Assembly: GCA_900771425.1 (NCBI GenBank) | Contig: CAAGNV010000083.1 | Coordinates: forward strand, 1-36,742 | Direction: 5' to 3' | From: Bacteroidaceae bacterium | GTDB taxonomy: Bacteria; Bacteroidota; Bacteroidia; Bacteroidales; Bacteroidaceae | DNA length: 36,742 bases | In this document: positions 1 through 7,746 of the stretch, piece after piece | Numbering within the stretch: position 1 is the first letter of the stretch | How the letters are laid out: every line of letters begins with the position of its first letter | The notes under the pieces: generated by a model | The model's database searches: none | Told to the model about the DNA's origin: nothing | The model's input: only the letters and a program-made list of their open reading frames with translations | Position numbers and translations under genes: made by a program

Positions 1-106
1 CTAATCGCAACACTAAGTTAAGTGAAAAATCTGACATGGCAAAATCCTGAGCAACTTTTTGTTGCTCAGGGTGTTAAAAAGTAAAAAAATATTAGTGTTG
101 CGGAAT
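1..106. mobile_element. probable insertion-sequence end (partial, at window edge)
   Basis: Positions 7-16 (GCAACACTAA) are repeated inverted at 92-101 (TTAGTGTTGC), and both are flanked by TAAT-like bases. Inside lies a perfect 10-bp hairpin, 47-71, with a T5 loop, followed by an A-rich run, as at the end of a transposase transcript. The coding frame of the following tonB gene is open only from position 110, with a TAA at 107-109, so the foreign sequence probably ends at about 106. No transposase is visible because the window begins here. The IS family is not identified. An alternative is a small palindromic element. Confidence 0.4.
47..71. terminator. hairpin terminator inside the presumed IS end
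   Basis: Arms CCTGAGCAAC and GTTGCTCAGG pair perfectly over 10 bp around a TTTTT loop. The following stretch is GTGTTAAAAAG, not a T-run, so the U-tract for rightward transcription is poor. It may end a transcript entering from the left, or act as a structural part of the element end. Confidence 0.4.
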
Positions 107-109
107 TAA

Positions 110-577
110 GGATATAAAGATGGCAAATGGCAGAGCATCGACAACGAAAACACGTTTACCACTCCGCCAATGTTTGTGGAGGGTTCCCATCAAGTCAGCC
201 CCAGGTCAACTGATGTCAGCAACAGATACTCAACTGATATGTCAGACCCGAACGCGGTGTATCAAGTGACAGAGCAAATGCCGGAATTCCCAGGAGGCGA
301 TGAAAAGTTACTCGATTTCATAAAAAAGAATTTACGTTATCCAAAAGAAGCAATACAAAACAACATCCAAGGGCGGGTGATATGCGAATTCATTGTAGAG
401 AAAGACGGCACACTATCTAACACCAAAATAGTGAGGTCACTGTCTCCCGAGTGTGACAAGGAAGCAATAAGAATAATCAATGCCATGCCAAAGTGGGAAC
501 CTGGACGAATGCGCAATGTGCGAGTTCGTACAAGTTACGTGATACCAGTGGCATTTAGATTGTCCGAAGCAAAATAA
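110..577 (+). pseudogene. 5'-truncated TonB C-terminal domain protein
   Basis: The C-terminal half is a clear TonB periplasmic domain (EQMPEFPGGD, NNIQGRVICEF, AMPKWEPG, VIPVAFRL), closely resembling the intact TonB at 4428-5141. TonB proteins need an N-terminal membrane anchor and a Pro-rich spacer, and neither is present. The first ATG is at 170, but the frame is open back to 110 and reads plausibly as protein (DGKWQSIDNENTFTTPP). It then hits TAA at 107-109, next to an inverted repeat typical of an IS end. The simplest reading is an IS insertion that removed the promoter, the anchor and an unknown upstream portion. A product starting at 170 (135 aa) would be cytoplasmic and probably inactive. 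It could instead be the tail of a larger M56/BlaR-type sensor with a TonB-like end, a common architecture in this phylum. Confidence 0.7.
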
Positions 578-720
578 GTCAGAACAACAAGCACGACAGG
601 TCTGCATGGCAATCTTCCAAAGATTAAATTTAGAACGTGTACTTGGCAGCACGCACGAATGACAAGCCACAACCGTTTGCAATACGATTTACGCATTTAT
701 CGGTATCAATAACAAAATAA

Positions 721-763
721 AAGAGGAATAACGGAAAAAAACATACACTTCGTTATTCCTCTT
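721..763. terminator. strong hairpin terminator
   Basis: AAGAGGAATAACG (721-733) pairs perfectly with CGTTATTCCTCTT (751-763), and T-rich sequence follows on the plus strand. It ends transcription from the truncated tonB region. The rest of 578-720 shows no gene or clear signal. Confidence 0.75.
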
Positions 764-775
764 AATTATTTTTTG

Positions 776-783
776 TATCTTTG
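776..783 (+). promoter_or_regulatory. -7 box of Bacteroidetes promoter for the MscS operon
   Basis: TATCTTTG matches TAnnTTTG of the Bacteroidetes primary sigma factor, just after the terminator and 41 bp before the ATG at 825. No good -33 TTTG is seen at the usual 19-bp spacing, so the box stands alone. Confidence 0.55.
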
Positions 784-824
784 CGCACAGATTTATACTA
801 TTGTCTATAATAATCGCACATACA

Positions 825-1523
825 ATGAGTTACAACATCAATCAGAACACAGATAAAACTACTGTGCTGCAAATGCTGAGTGACATCGGCATTTTGCTGC
901 TGAAAGTATTGTTGCGCTTTGTCATCAAGGCAGGGCGACTCCTTTGGCAATTATTAAAACTGACAGGTAAACTGCTGGCAGCACTGATGAACCAGGCTGT
1001 TATATATTGGAACTCAACCGGGACGAAAGAGAAACGTCGCAAGTTTCTCCAACTTAGCGCTACATTTCTCAAAGCCATCGGTGCAGGACTCGTGTGGTGC
1101 GCACTGCAGTTGTGGAAAGGCATCGTCTGGGTTGCCGTTCATATCTGGCACGGTATCATTTGGGCAGCAAAAGCAACCGTGACTGCAATCATCCATCTCA
1201 AGCCAACACTCGTCCGCTTTGGACAATACTGCAAAACGCAATGGGGCAAGTGCAAGCAGGCTTATGCCGAATACAAGCAAAACGGCGGTCTGAAAGGTTC
1301 GTTAGATGCTACAAAGAAGCAACTGCACAAGCAGTTAGAACTATACATGGACGAAGACGAGTCAAACGCCAAGTTCATCATTACCAACAATCAGAAGGAA
1401 GACGACACTCCGCCCATCGGCGATGCAGAATTTATCAGCGAAGAGATTGGTCAGGAGAACAAGCCAAGAGTCATTGTCAGTCACATTTACGACACATTGA
1501 AGAGACTGTCAGGCAACGAATAG
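825..1523 (+). CDS. hydrophobic/amphipathic helical protein of unknown function
   Basis: A 232-aa protein I do not recognise. I chose ATG 825 (MSYNINQNTD) over an in-frame TTG at 801, because it lies a normal distance from the -7 box at 776-783. Residues about 20-60 and 85-135 are rich in Leu, Ile, Val and Trp, with a repeated Trp/aliphatic pattern (LWKGIVWVAVHIWHGIIWAA), suggesting membrane-associated or amphipathic helices. The region from about 140 is charged (YCKTQWGKCKQAYAEYK) and the tail is acidic. It ends 65 bp before the large MscS channel on the same strand with no terminator between, so the two are probably co-transcribed, and the protein may be an accessory of the channel. That link is inference from position only. 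Confidence 0.75.
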   Translation: MSYNINQNTDKTTVLQMLSDIGILLLKVLLRFVIKAGRLLWQLLKLTGKLLAALMNQAVIYWNSTGTKEKRRKFLQLSATFLKAIGAGLVWCALQLWKGIVWVAVHIWHGIIWAAKATVTAIIHLKPTLVRFGQYCKTQWGKCKQAYAEYKQNGGLKGSLDATKKQLHKQLELYMDEDESNAKFIITNNQKEDDTPPIGDAEFISEEIGQENKPRVIVSHIYDTLKRLSGNE

Positions 1524-1588
1524 ACATCCAAACAACCAACCGCCAAACAGAAAAAGGTCAAAAGCCCAATTCCACATTTATCCAAACC

Positions 1589-4312
1589 ATGGAACCAATC
1601 ACCTCAAACATTTTCAGTCGGATAAACAGAACGATGCCTGCATGGGCACGCCATTTCGTATGCTTTACATTTATCATGCTTATTGGCATGCCTGCCAATG
1701 CCGTACTCAAGGAGAAGAACCTTGACAAGACCATAGGCGTGCTGCGTCATGAACTCGAGAACGCATACAATGAGCAGAAAGACATGATGAAGCAGTACGA
1801 ACAATCAAGCGCCGTACAGCACGAGCAACTCATCAACTACATGCAGCAGTCGGAACAAATCAGCCTCATACTCTATTCACAGAAGCAAGATTTCACGTTC
1901 GACGTAGCCTATGCATGCTCAGAAGCATCACAACTGCACCGACGCCTTCGCTTCACAAGCCTGCCATACGATAAGATACGCGACAGAATCATGGGCGAAA
2001 TTGCCCGGTACGACAGTCTTATCATATCGCTGAAAGAACTACCGCCAAGCATCAACGACACCGACACGGCAAAGACGGCAGAAGACAAGTTGATAGAGGC
2101 CATTCCCGACTCAATCCTCACAGACACAGCCAATTCAAAGGTAGAAGAGCCGTTCCTTCTCAGCCAAGAGGAACAGGACGACCGCAACCAGTGTCTCATC
2201 TATGCCAAAGCCCTACGCAACAACCTCGTACGCATTCTCAACAGTATCGAGAAAGACCGCCGTTACTATAGTCTTGTCACCGAGAAGGTAACAAACCTAT
2301 ACAAATACACACAGAAACGCTACGACGAATTGCAGACAAGCATATTCAAGGACGGCACCAACAATTACTTCAAGGTACTTGCCAAACTGCCGCGACAACT
2401 GTCACAGGCAAAGAAAGACATAGAGACGAAATACAAGCCATTAGGCAACGACAAGCGTTCGAAGTCAGAATGGCGCGGACCTATCGTACTTGCAGTCAGC
2501 GTCTTCATGCTCATTTACATCTTCATCGCCACATTGCTCAGCAACATACTGCTGCGACTCATTCCGTTCATCTTCAAGAAATGCTTCCAGAATACATACA
2601 ACCATATTCACCACAAGATTAACGAGGCACTCGGAATAAACGACGAAGGTCAGAAGAAACTGCTCGGACTGCTTACGCTCGCTGTGGGTGTAGCAATCTT
2701 TGCCATCGCACTCACCATTGTAAAGCAATTCATGTCGTTCAACCTGCTCATCATGGCAAGTACGCTCATGATTGACTTCGCTTGGCTGATCGAGGCAATC
2801 CTCATATCATTACTCATCCGCCTGAAACCAGAACAGGCACATGCAGGTATAAACATCTACATGTCATTCCTTTGGATGGCACTCGTCATCATATTCTTCC
2901 GCATAGTACTCATTCCGAACAACTTGGTCAACCTCATCTGCCCACCATTATTGTTAGGTTTTACCATCTGGCAGTACCTTTCAATACGCAAGTGCAAGGA
3001 CAAGTTGCCAGTCATCGACCTGCTCTATTCAAGCATCTCGCTCATCGTCATGATAGTATCCACCTGCTGCTCATGGGCCGGCTACACTCTGCTTGCCGTA
3101 CAGATTATCATCTGGTGGACATTCCAACTTGCTGCCATTCAGACCATCACATGCTGCTATGACATGATACAAGGATACGAGAAGAACGTACTCTACAAGA
3201 AGATCATAGTAAACGGAAACACATTGTCCGAAAAGAAAAAACTCTATGAGAAAATCGGTTCGGAAAGTATGAAGAAGGCCTTGAAGAACGGCAAATACAT
3301 TCAGCGGACTTGGTTCTACGACCTGTGCGTCAAGACCCTCATACCAATTGCTGCCGTAGTCTCAGTGCTGGCATCAATATATTGGGCAGCCGACATATTC
3401 GAGATGACGTCAAAGTGCATCTCATTCTTCCAATACAAATTCATCGACGAGAAAGACGTCATACAGTTGTCGGTGGCAAAGATATGCCTGGTAGCAGTGG
3501 TGTTCTACGTATTCAGATACCTCAACTACATCATCAGTTCGCTCTACCTACTCTACCGCCACCATCAGACCGAAGAAAACGGCAACGGTGACTACAACGA
3601 GACGCTTGCGCGCAACGTCATCGCCATCATCGTGTGGGGCATATTCGTAATATTCTCATTAGTACTCATGAAAGTACCACGCAGCGGCATCGAGATAGTC
3701 GGCGCAGGTCTCGCCACAGGTATGGGTTTCGCCATGAAAGACCTTCTCGAGAACTTCATCTATGGCATAAGCCTCATGACTGGACGCCTGCGCGTAGGCG
3801 ATTATATAGAGTGTGACGGAATACAGGGAAAGGTAGAATCCATCACATATCAATCAACACAAATCATCACACTCGACGGTTCTGTCATAGCATTCCTCAA
3901 CGCATCGCTCTTCAACAAGAACTTCAAGAACCTCACACGCAACCACAGCTACGAACTCGTGAAAGTTCCTATCGGAGTTGCATACGGAAGCAACGTGGCA
4001 CAAGTACGCACCCTGCTGCTCGATGCTATCATGCCACTGTGCGAACAGACAGTCAACGGATGCCCTATCGTATCTCCGGGAAAGAAGATTGACGTTCTCC
4101 TCAGTCAGTTCGGCGACAGCAGCGTCGACCTCGACATCATACTGTGGCCACTCGTTGAAAAGAAAGTGGCATTCACAGCCCAAGTCCGCGAGATAATATA
4201 TACGACACTCAACGAAAACAACATCGAAATCCCATTCCCGCAAAGAGACATAAATATACGCTCAATTGCAAACGAAAGCACGTCTAAAGACAATTCTGAT
4301 GCAATAAAGTAA
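1589..4312 (+). CDS. large MscS-family mechanosensitive channel (MscK-like layout)
   Basis: This encodes about 907 aa. The frame is open far upstream (from 1094), but that part overlaps the preceding gene. ATG 1589 begins a normal signal peptide (hydrophobic core around FVCFTFIMLIGMPANA). Residues about 40-290 are charged and coiled-coil-like, probably periplasmic. From about residue 294 there are many transmembrane helices, and from about 695 comes the MscS pore and beta domain, with the Gly/Ala-rich pore helix (GAGLATGMGFAMKDLLENFI) and the downstream GDYIECDGIQGKVESI motif. Family knowledge says such channels open under membrane tension and release solutes on hypo-osmotic shock. The long periplasmic region and extra helices resemble MscK or MscM rather than small MscS. 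Neighbour: the helical protein 65 bp upstream. The channel identity is firm; the gating signal is not known. Confidence 0.92.
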   Translation: MEPITSNIFSRINRTMPAWARHFVCFTFIMLIGMPANAVLKEKNLDKTIGVLRHELENAYNEQKDMMKQYEQSSAVQHEQLINYMQQSEQISLILYSQKQDFTFDVAYACSEASQLHRRLRFTSLPYDKIRDRIMGEIARYDSLIISLKELPPSINDTDTAKTAEDKLIEAIPDSILTDTANSKVEEPFLLSQEEQDDRNQCLIYAKALRNNLVRILNSIEKDRRYYSLVTEKVTNLYKYTQKRYDELQTSIFKDGTNNYFKVLAKLPRQLSQAKKDIETKYKPLGNDKRSKSEWRGPIVLAVSVFMLIYIFIATLLSNILLRLIPFIFKKCFQNTYNHIHHKINEALGINDEGQKKLLGLLTLAVGVAIFAIALTIVKQFMSFNLLIMASTLMIDFAWLIEAILISLLIRLKPEQAHAGINIYMSFLWMALVIIFFRIVLIPNNLVNLICPPLLLGFTIWQYLSIRKCKDKLPVIDLLYSSISLIVMIVSTCCSWAGYTLLAVQIIIWWTFQLAAIQTITCCYDMIQGYEKNVLYKKIIVNGNTLSEKKKLYEKIGSESMKKALKNGKYIQRTWFYDLCVKTLIPIAAVVSVLASIYWAADIFEMTSKCISFFQYKFIDEKDVIQLSVAKICLVAVVFYVFRYLNYIISSLYLLYRHHQTEENGNGDYNETLARNVIAIIVWGIFVIFSLVLMKVPRSGIEIVGAGLATGMGFAMKDLLENFIYGISLMTGRLRVGDYIECDGIQGKVESITYQSTQIITLDGSVIAFLNASLFNKNFKNLTRNHSYELVKVPIGVAYGSNVAQVRTLLLDAIMPLCEQTVNGCPIVSPGKKIDVLLSQFGDSSVDLDIILWPLVEKKVAFTAQVREIIYTTLNENNIEIPFPQRDINIRSIANESTSKDNSDAIK

Positions 4313-4364
4313 CTTTTTTTGCAAAAAAACATTAACAAATAGTATCAGTATAAAAAAAAAGTAG

Positions 4365-4372
4365 TACATTTG
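4365..4372 (+). promoter_or_regulatory. -7 box for tonB
   Basis: TACATTTG matches TAnnTTTG and lies 55 bp before the tonB ATG, in an A/T-rich intergenic region after the mscS stop codon. The -33 element is weak. Confidence 0.55.
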
Positions 4373-4427
4373 CTCTCGAATAGCAGTCAACTCCTTTCAG
4401 AAACATAAAACAAAACTAAACATACCT

Positions 4428-5141
4428 ATGGAAATTAAGAAATCAAAAAAAGCCGATCTCGAAGGGCAAAAAAGTACCAGCTTGCTGCTTGGATACATCT
4501 GTGCTCTCGGTGCAATGTTCGCTGCGTTCGAGTGGACCACTCGCGAATACGCAAAGACAGAGCCAGTGAAGTACGTTGCCTACGCCTCACCTGAAGAGGA
4601 AGTACCACCAATTACGCAGCCAATCTTCACCGCTGCTCCACCTCCACCAGCAGAAGCACCACAAGTAGCTGAAATCATCGACATCGTTGACAACAACGAG
4701 GAGATTGAAGAAGAAACGATCCAAACTACAGAAGATGTCAACGAAGCAGTATCTGGTCCATCAGCACCAGTCGCAACAGGTCCAGTTGCACCAATAGGTC
4801 CTGTAGAAGTTGACGGCGTCGAAGACGAAATCTTCCAAGTAGTAGAACAGATGCCACAATTCCCTGGCGGTGATGCAGCACTCATGCAGTACCTCAGCAA
4901 GAACATCAAGTACCCTGCATCTGCACAGGAGAACAACATTCAGGGACGTGCAATCATCGAGTTCGTCGTTAATAAAGACGGTTCAATCGTTGACCCTAAG
5001 GTTGTCAAGTCACTCGACAAGGCATGCGACCAGGAAGCAATGCGCGTAATCAAGGCAATGCCTAAGTGGAAACCAGGCATGCAGCGCGGCAAACCAGTTC
5101 GCGTAAAGTACACAGTGCCAGTTGCATTCCGACTCACATAG
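4428..5141 (+). CDS. tonB: energy transducer TonB
   Basis: The 237-aa protein has the TonB layout. It has a short charged cytoplasmic N-terminus, one membrane helix (LLLGYICALGAMFAAFEW, about residues 20-40), a Pro/Glu-rich periplasmic spacer (TAAPPPPAEAPQ, then repeated Val/Pro/Gly), and a C-terminal TonB domain (EQMPQFPGGD, NNIQGRAIIEF, MPKWKPGMQRGKPV, VPVAFRL). TonB passes energy from the ExbB/ExbD motor to outer-membrane receptors such as the SusC protein at 24184-27276. The motor genes lie about 2.6 kb downstream on the same strand. The C-terminal domain is a paralogue of the truncated copy at 110-577. Own promoter at 4365; terminator at 5187-5222. Confidence 0.95.
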   Translation: MEIKKSKKADLEGQKSTSLLLGYICALGAMFAAFEWTTREYAKTEPVKYVAYASPEEEVPPITQPIFTAAPPPPAEAPQVAEIIDIVDNNEEIEEETIQTTEDVNEAVSGPSAPVATGPVAPIGPVEVDGVEDEIFQVVEQMPQFPGGDAALMQYLSKNIKYPASAQENNIQGRAIIEFVVNKDGSIVDPKVVKSLDKACDQEAMRVIKAMPKWKPGMQRGKPVRVKYTVPVAFRLT

Positions 5142-5186
5142 TCGTATGAGAAAGTGCTTGGCATCATCACAAGTACAATATACAAT

Positions 5187-5222
5187 AAGGTGTGTCAATA
5201 CAAACAACGTATGACACACCTT
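5187..5222 (+). terminator. intrinsic terminator of tonB
   Basis: AAGGTGTGTCA (5187-5197) pairs with TGACACACCTT (5212-5222), followed by TTTATTATAT. Confidence 0.85.
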
Positions 5223-5250
5223 TTATTATATAAGCCGGCCATGTTTCACC

Positions 5251-5470
5251 CATCATGTATGGTCCCGTCCACCACAACATCCGCACGCATCCATCATCAT
5301 GACCACACACATTGACCATCATGGCCGCACACATTGACCATCATGGCCATACACATTGACCATCATGACCACACACATTGACCATCATGGCCGCACAAAT
5401 TGACCATCATGGCCGCACAAATTACCTATCCCTTACCCTTGTTTCGGCCATTATGTATGGCCGACATCCC
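5251..5470. repeat. 22-bp tandem array A (10 units, the outer ones degenerate)
   Basis: Six well-conserved 22-bp units run from 5295 to 5426; the core is CATCATGGCCGCACACATTG plus two bases. Variation is mainly GACC/GGCC and CACA/CGCACA. Diverged units in exact phase extend it on both sides: 5251 (CATCATGTATGG), 5273, and 5449 (CATTATGTATGG). The array fills the space between the tonB terminator and the polyprenyl synthase start at 5504. Since 22 is not a multiple of 3, the open frame through it is not a coding repeat. Confidence 0.92.
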
Positions 5471-5503
5471 CCAGTCACCAACACATTCCCCCAATTCATC
5501 AAC

Positions 5504-6499
5504 ATGAAAACCCAGCAACAACTACTTGACACAATTGAATCGTATATCCAGCAACTCAGTTACCCACAACAACCTGAAGGATTATACGCCCCAATCAAAT
5601 ACATACTCTCACTCGGAGGCAAACGCATCCGTCCGTTGCTCATGCTCATGGCATACAACCTATACAAAGACGACGAGCAGTCGATTCTTCCACAAGCCAT
5701 TGCACTTGAGACATACCACAACTTCACCCTACTGCACGACGACCTTATGGACAAGGCCGACATGCGACGCGGCAACCTTACCGTCCACAAGAAGTGGAAC
5801 GACAACACCGCAATCCTGTCAGGCGACGCGATGCTGATACTAGCCTACCACCTCTTCGTGAGAAACGCGCAACAACTGGCAGCAAAGGGCAACGCCACCC
5901 TACCCTTCGCTCTCGACACATTCAACCAAGCCACACTCGGAGTGTGCGACGGGCAGCAGTACGACGTTGACTTCGAAAGCCGTGACGACGTGCGCGAAGA
6001 AGAATACATGGAGATGATACGGCTCAAGACATCATTGCTGCTATCATGCGCGCTCAAGATCGGAGCACAACTTGCCGACGCACCCGAAGCCGACACCGAG
6101 CACCTATATCAGTTCGGCGAAAAGATGGGACTCGCATTCCAGCTGCAGGACGATTACCTCGACGTTTACGGTGACCCCGCCGTATTCGGCAAGAAAATCG
6201 GAGGCGACATACTCTCAAACAAAAAGACATTCATGCTCATCAATGCGCTGCAGTTGGCAAAAGACAACGACAAGGAACAGTTGCAGCAATGGATAGCAGC
6301 AACCGACTTCAATCCACAGGAAAAAATCAAAGCAGTAACACAAATCTACGACACAATCGGTATCAAGGAACTATGCCGACAGAAGATAGAAGCAATATTC
6401 GCCGAAGCACTCACCGAACTCGATGCAGTCCGTGTACCCGACGAAAAGAAACTGCCACTCAGAGAGTTTGCCCACAAATTACTCGGTCGAAACAAGTAA
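5504..6499 (+). CDS. polyprenyl (farnesyl/geranylgeranyl-type) diphosphate synthase
   Basis: This encodes 331 aa, the usual length for short-chain trans-isoprenyl diphosphate synthases. Both Asp-rich motifs that bind Mg-diphosphate are intact: DDLMD at residues 79-83 followed by the RRG motif (ADMRRG), and DDYLD at 216-220. The substrate-binding GGKRIRPLL is at about 37-45. The enzyme condenses isopentenyl diphosphate onto allylic diphosphates to supply quinone side chains or undecaprenyl precursors; chain length cannot be set from sequence alone. The frame is open to 5378 through the 22-bp array, but ATG 5504 (MKTQQQLLDTIES) starts the conserved fold. TatD follows after 28 bp, suggesting an operon. 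Confidence 0.93.
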   Translation: MKTQQQLLDTIESYIQQLSYPQQPEGLYAPIKYILSLGGKRIRPLLMLMAYNLYKDDEQSILPQAIALETYHNFTLLHDDLMDKADMRRGNLTVHKKWNDNTAILSGDAMLILAYHLFVRNAQQLAAKGNATLPFALDTFNQATLGVCDGQQYDVDFESRDDVREEEYMEMIRLKTSLLLSCALKIGAQLADAPEADTEHLYQFGEKMGLAFQLQDDYLDVYGDPAVFGKKIGGDILSNKKTFMLINALQLAKDNDKEQLQQWIAATDFNPQEKIKAVTQIYDTIGIKELCRQKIEAIFAEALTELDAVRVPDEKKLPLREFAHKLLGRNK

Positions 6500-6527
6500 G
6501 AAACAAAGTCAGCATCAGGTTCTTAGC

Positions 6528-7319
6528 ATGATTATAGACACACATTCACACTTAGACGGGCCAGAATTTGCAGACGACCTCGAAGACGTACTCGCCCGCG
6601 CAAAAGAAGCAGGCGTGGAGAAAATACTCATTCCAGCAATCAACGCCGAAGGAATGGCCAATCTCATCGACGTATGCCAAAAGCACAGCGGCTACCTCGT
6701 GCCTATGATCGGGCTTCACCCCGAAGAAGTCAAGGAAGACTATAAGCTACAACTCGACAGTCTGAGCCAGATGCTCGAAGAGTCAGTCAAGGGACACACG
6801 TCGATGCCAAAGTTCTGTGCCATAGGCGAAGTAGGACTCGACTTCTACTGGGACGACACCTTCCGTCAACAACAAATCGATGCCTTCGAGCAGCAAATCA
6901 CATGGGCTGCAACATACAACATGCCACTCATGATACATGCCCGCAATGCCCACAAGGAATTGGTCGAAATCATGGAGCGCCACCGCAACGACAATCTCCG
7001 CGGAGTGTTCCATTGTTTCAGTGGCACGACAGACGAAGCACGTCAGTTGCTCAGCTTCCAAGGCTTCATGTTGGGCATAGGCGGAGTACTTACCTTCAAG
7101 AAATCAACACTGCCCGAAGTACTCCGGCAGGCAGTACCACTTGACCGCATAGTACTCGAGACCGATGCACCCTATCTCGCGCCAGTCCCCTATCGGGGCA
7201 AACGCAACGAAAGTGCATTCATAACAGCTACAGCAGCACGTCTAAATGAAATTTACCCATGTGAAACCACAAATATTGCTATTCAAACAAAGAAAAATGC
7301 AATTAAATGTATTCTATAA
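6528..7319 (+). CDS. TatD-family metal-dependent hydrolase (DNase)
   Basis: 263 aa, the normal TatD length. All metal ligands of this TIM-barrel family are visible: HSH at residues 6-8 (DTHSHLD), Glu101 (GEVGLDF), His137 (MIHARN), His162 (FHCFSGT) and Asp213 (LETDAPYLAP). TatD proteins are cytoplasmic 3'-5' exonucleases/DNases linked to DNA repair. ATG 6528 is preferred; an in-frame ATG at 6423 lies inside the upstream gene. It probably shares a transcript with the polyprenyl synthase. No clear terminator is seen before the promoter of the tRNA. Confidence 0.93.
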   Translation: MIIDTHSHLDGPEFADDLEDVLARAKEAGVEKILIPAINAEGMANLIDVCQKHSGYLVPMIGLHPEEVKEDYKLQLDSLSQMLEESVKGHTSMPKFCAIGEVGLDFYWDDTFRQQQIDAFEQQITWAATYNMPLMIHARNAHKELVEIMERHRNDNLRGVFHCFSGTTDEARQLLSFQGFMLGIGGVLTFKKSTLPEVLRQAVPLDRIVLETDAPYLAPVPYRGKRNESAFITATAARLNEIYPCETTNIAIQTKKNAIKCIL

Positions 7320-7332
7320 CAAAAAAAATGTG

Positions 7333-7340
7333 TATTTTTG
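7333..7340 (+). promoter_or_regulatory. -7 box upstream of tRNA-Ser/exbB
   Basis: TATTTTTG fits TAnnTTTG, 140 bp before tRNA-Ser. No other -7 box is seen between the tRNA and exbB, so the tRNA and the exbB operon may share this promoter. Confidence 0.45.
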
Positions 7341-7479
7341 TTGCTGAATTAGCGGAAAACTCACAAAAAAGTTGATTACAACAACCTATTTGAGAGTAAC
7401 AGACGAGGAGGAAGAAGGATTAAGGCAAACAAAGCAATCCCGACAATACCACACAAAGAAGGAGACAAACGACCCCGAA

Positions 7480-7567
7480 GGAGAGATGCTCGAGTGGCTG
7501 AAGAGGCACGCCTGGAAAGCGTGTAACCGTCCAAAGCGGTTCGGGGGTTCGAATCCCCCTCTCTCCG
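7480..7567 (+). tRNA. tRNA-Ser (anticodon GGA)
   Basis: The acceptor arms GGAGAGA (7480-7486) and TCTCTCC (7560-7566) pair perfectly, with discriminator G at 7567. The anticodon stem CACGC/GCGTG encloses loop CTGGAAA with anticodon GGA at 7514-7516. There is a long variable arm and a T arm GGGGG-TTCGAAT-CCCCC. The long variable arm and the anticodon identify a serine tRNA reading UCC/UCU. CCA is not encoded. Confidence 0.97.
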
Positions 7568-7653
7568 CGAAAGAGGAGAAGCGGGTTCGATGACTGAAAG
7601 AAAATCAATCCCCCTCTCTCCGCGAAAGAGGAGAAGCGGGGTCGATGACTGAA
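7552..7653 (+). repeat. 47-bp direct duplication of the tRNA-Ser 3' end
   Basis: Positions 7552-7598 recur at 7607-7653 with one mismatch (7586 T, 7641 G) and an 8-bp gap. The unit holds the last 16 bases of the tRNA (T-arm 3' strand, acceptor 3' strand, discriminator) plus 31 bases of downstream sequence. Tandem copies of a tRNA 3' end may be footprints of integration and excision at a tRNA attachment site, or a simple tandem duplication. Confidence 0.9.
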
Positions 7654-7746
7654 GTCGCATGTTCATCTCCCAAACGACCAATCAAGACCAAGAGATAACA
7701 AACAAATAATTAAATAAAGTATTAATCTTAAAAATCAATCAAACAA

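Noticed and set aside
1094..1588. N-terminal extension of the MscS channel frame
   Set aside because: It lies out of frame over the preceding gene, is Arg/His/Gln rich without structure, and a signal peptide starts at 1589.
2782..3162. Plus-strand ORF inside the MscS gene
   Set aside because: A His/Pro-rich shadow of the channel frame with no independent signal.
5251..5470. CRISPR array
   Set aside because: Units are directly adjacent with no unique spacers, and no cas genes are in the window.
5378..5503. N-terminal extension of the polyprenyl synthase frame
   Set aside because: It runs through the 22-bp array, whose period is not a multiple of 3; the family fold starts at 5504.
7372..7681. 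Open reading frames crossing the tRNA-Ser region on both strands
   Set aside because: They overlap the tRNA and its 3' duplication and show no protein-like features.
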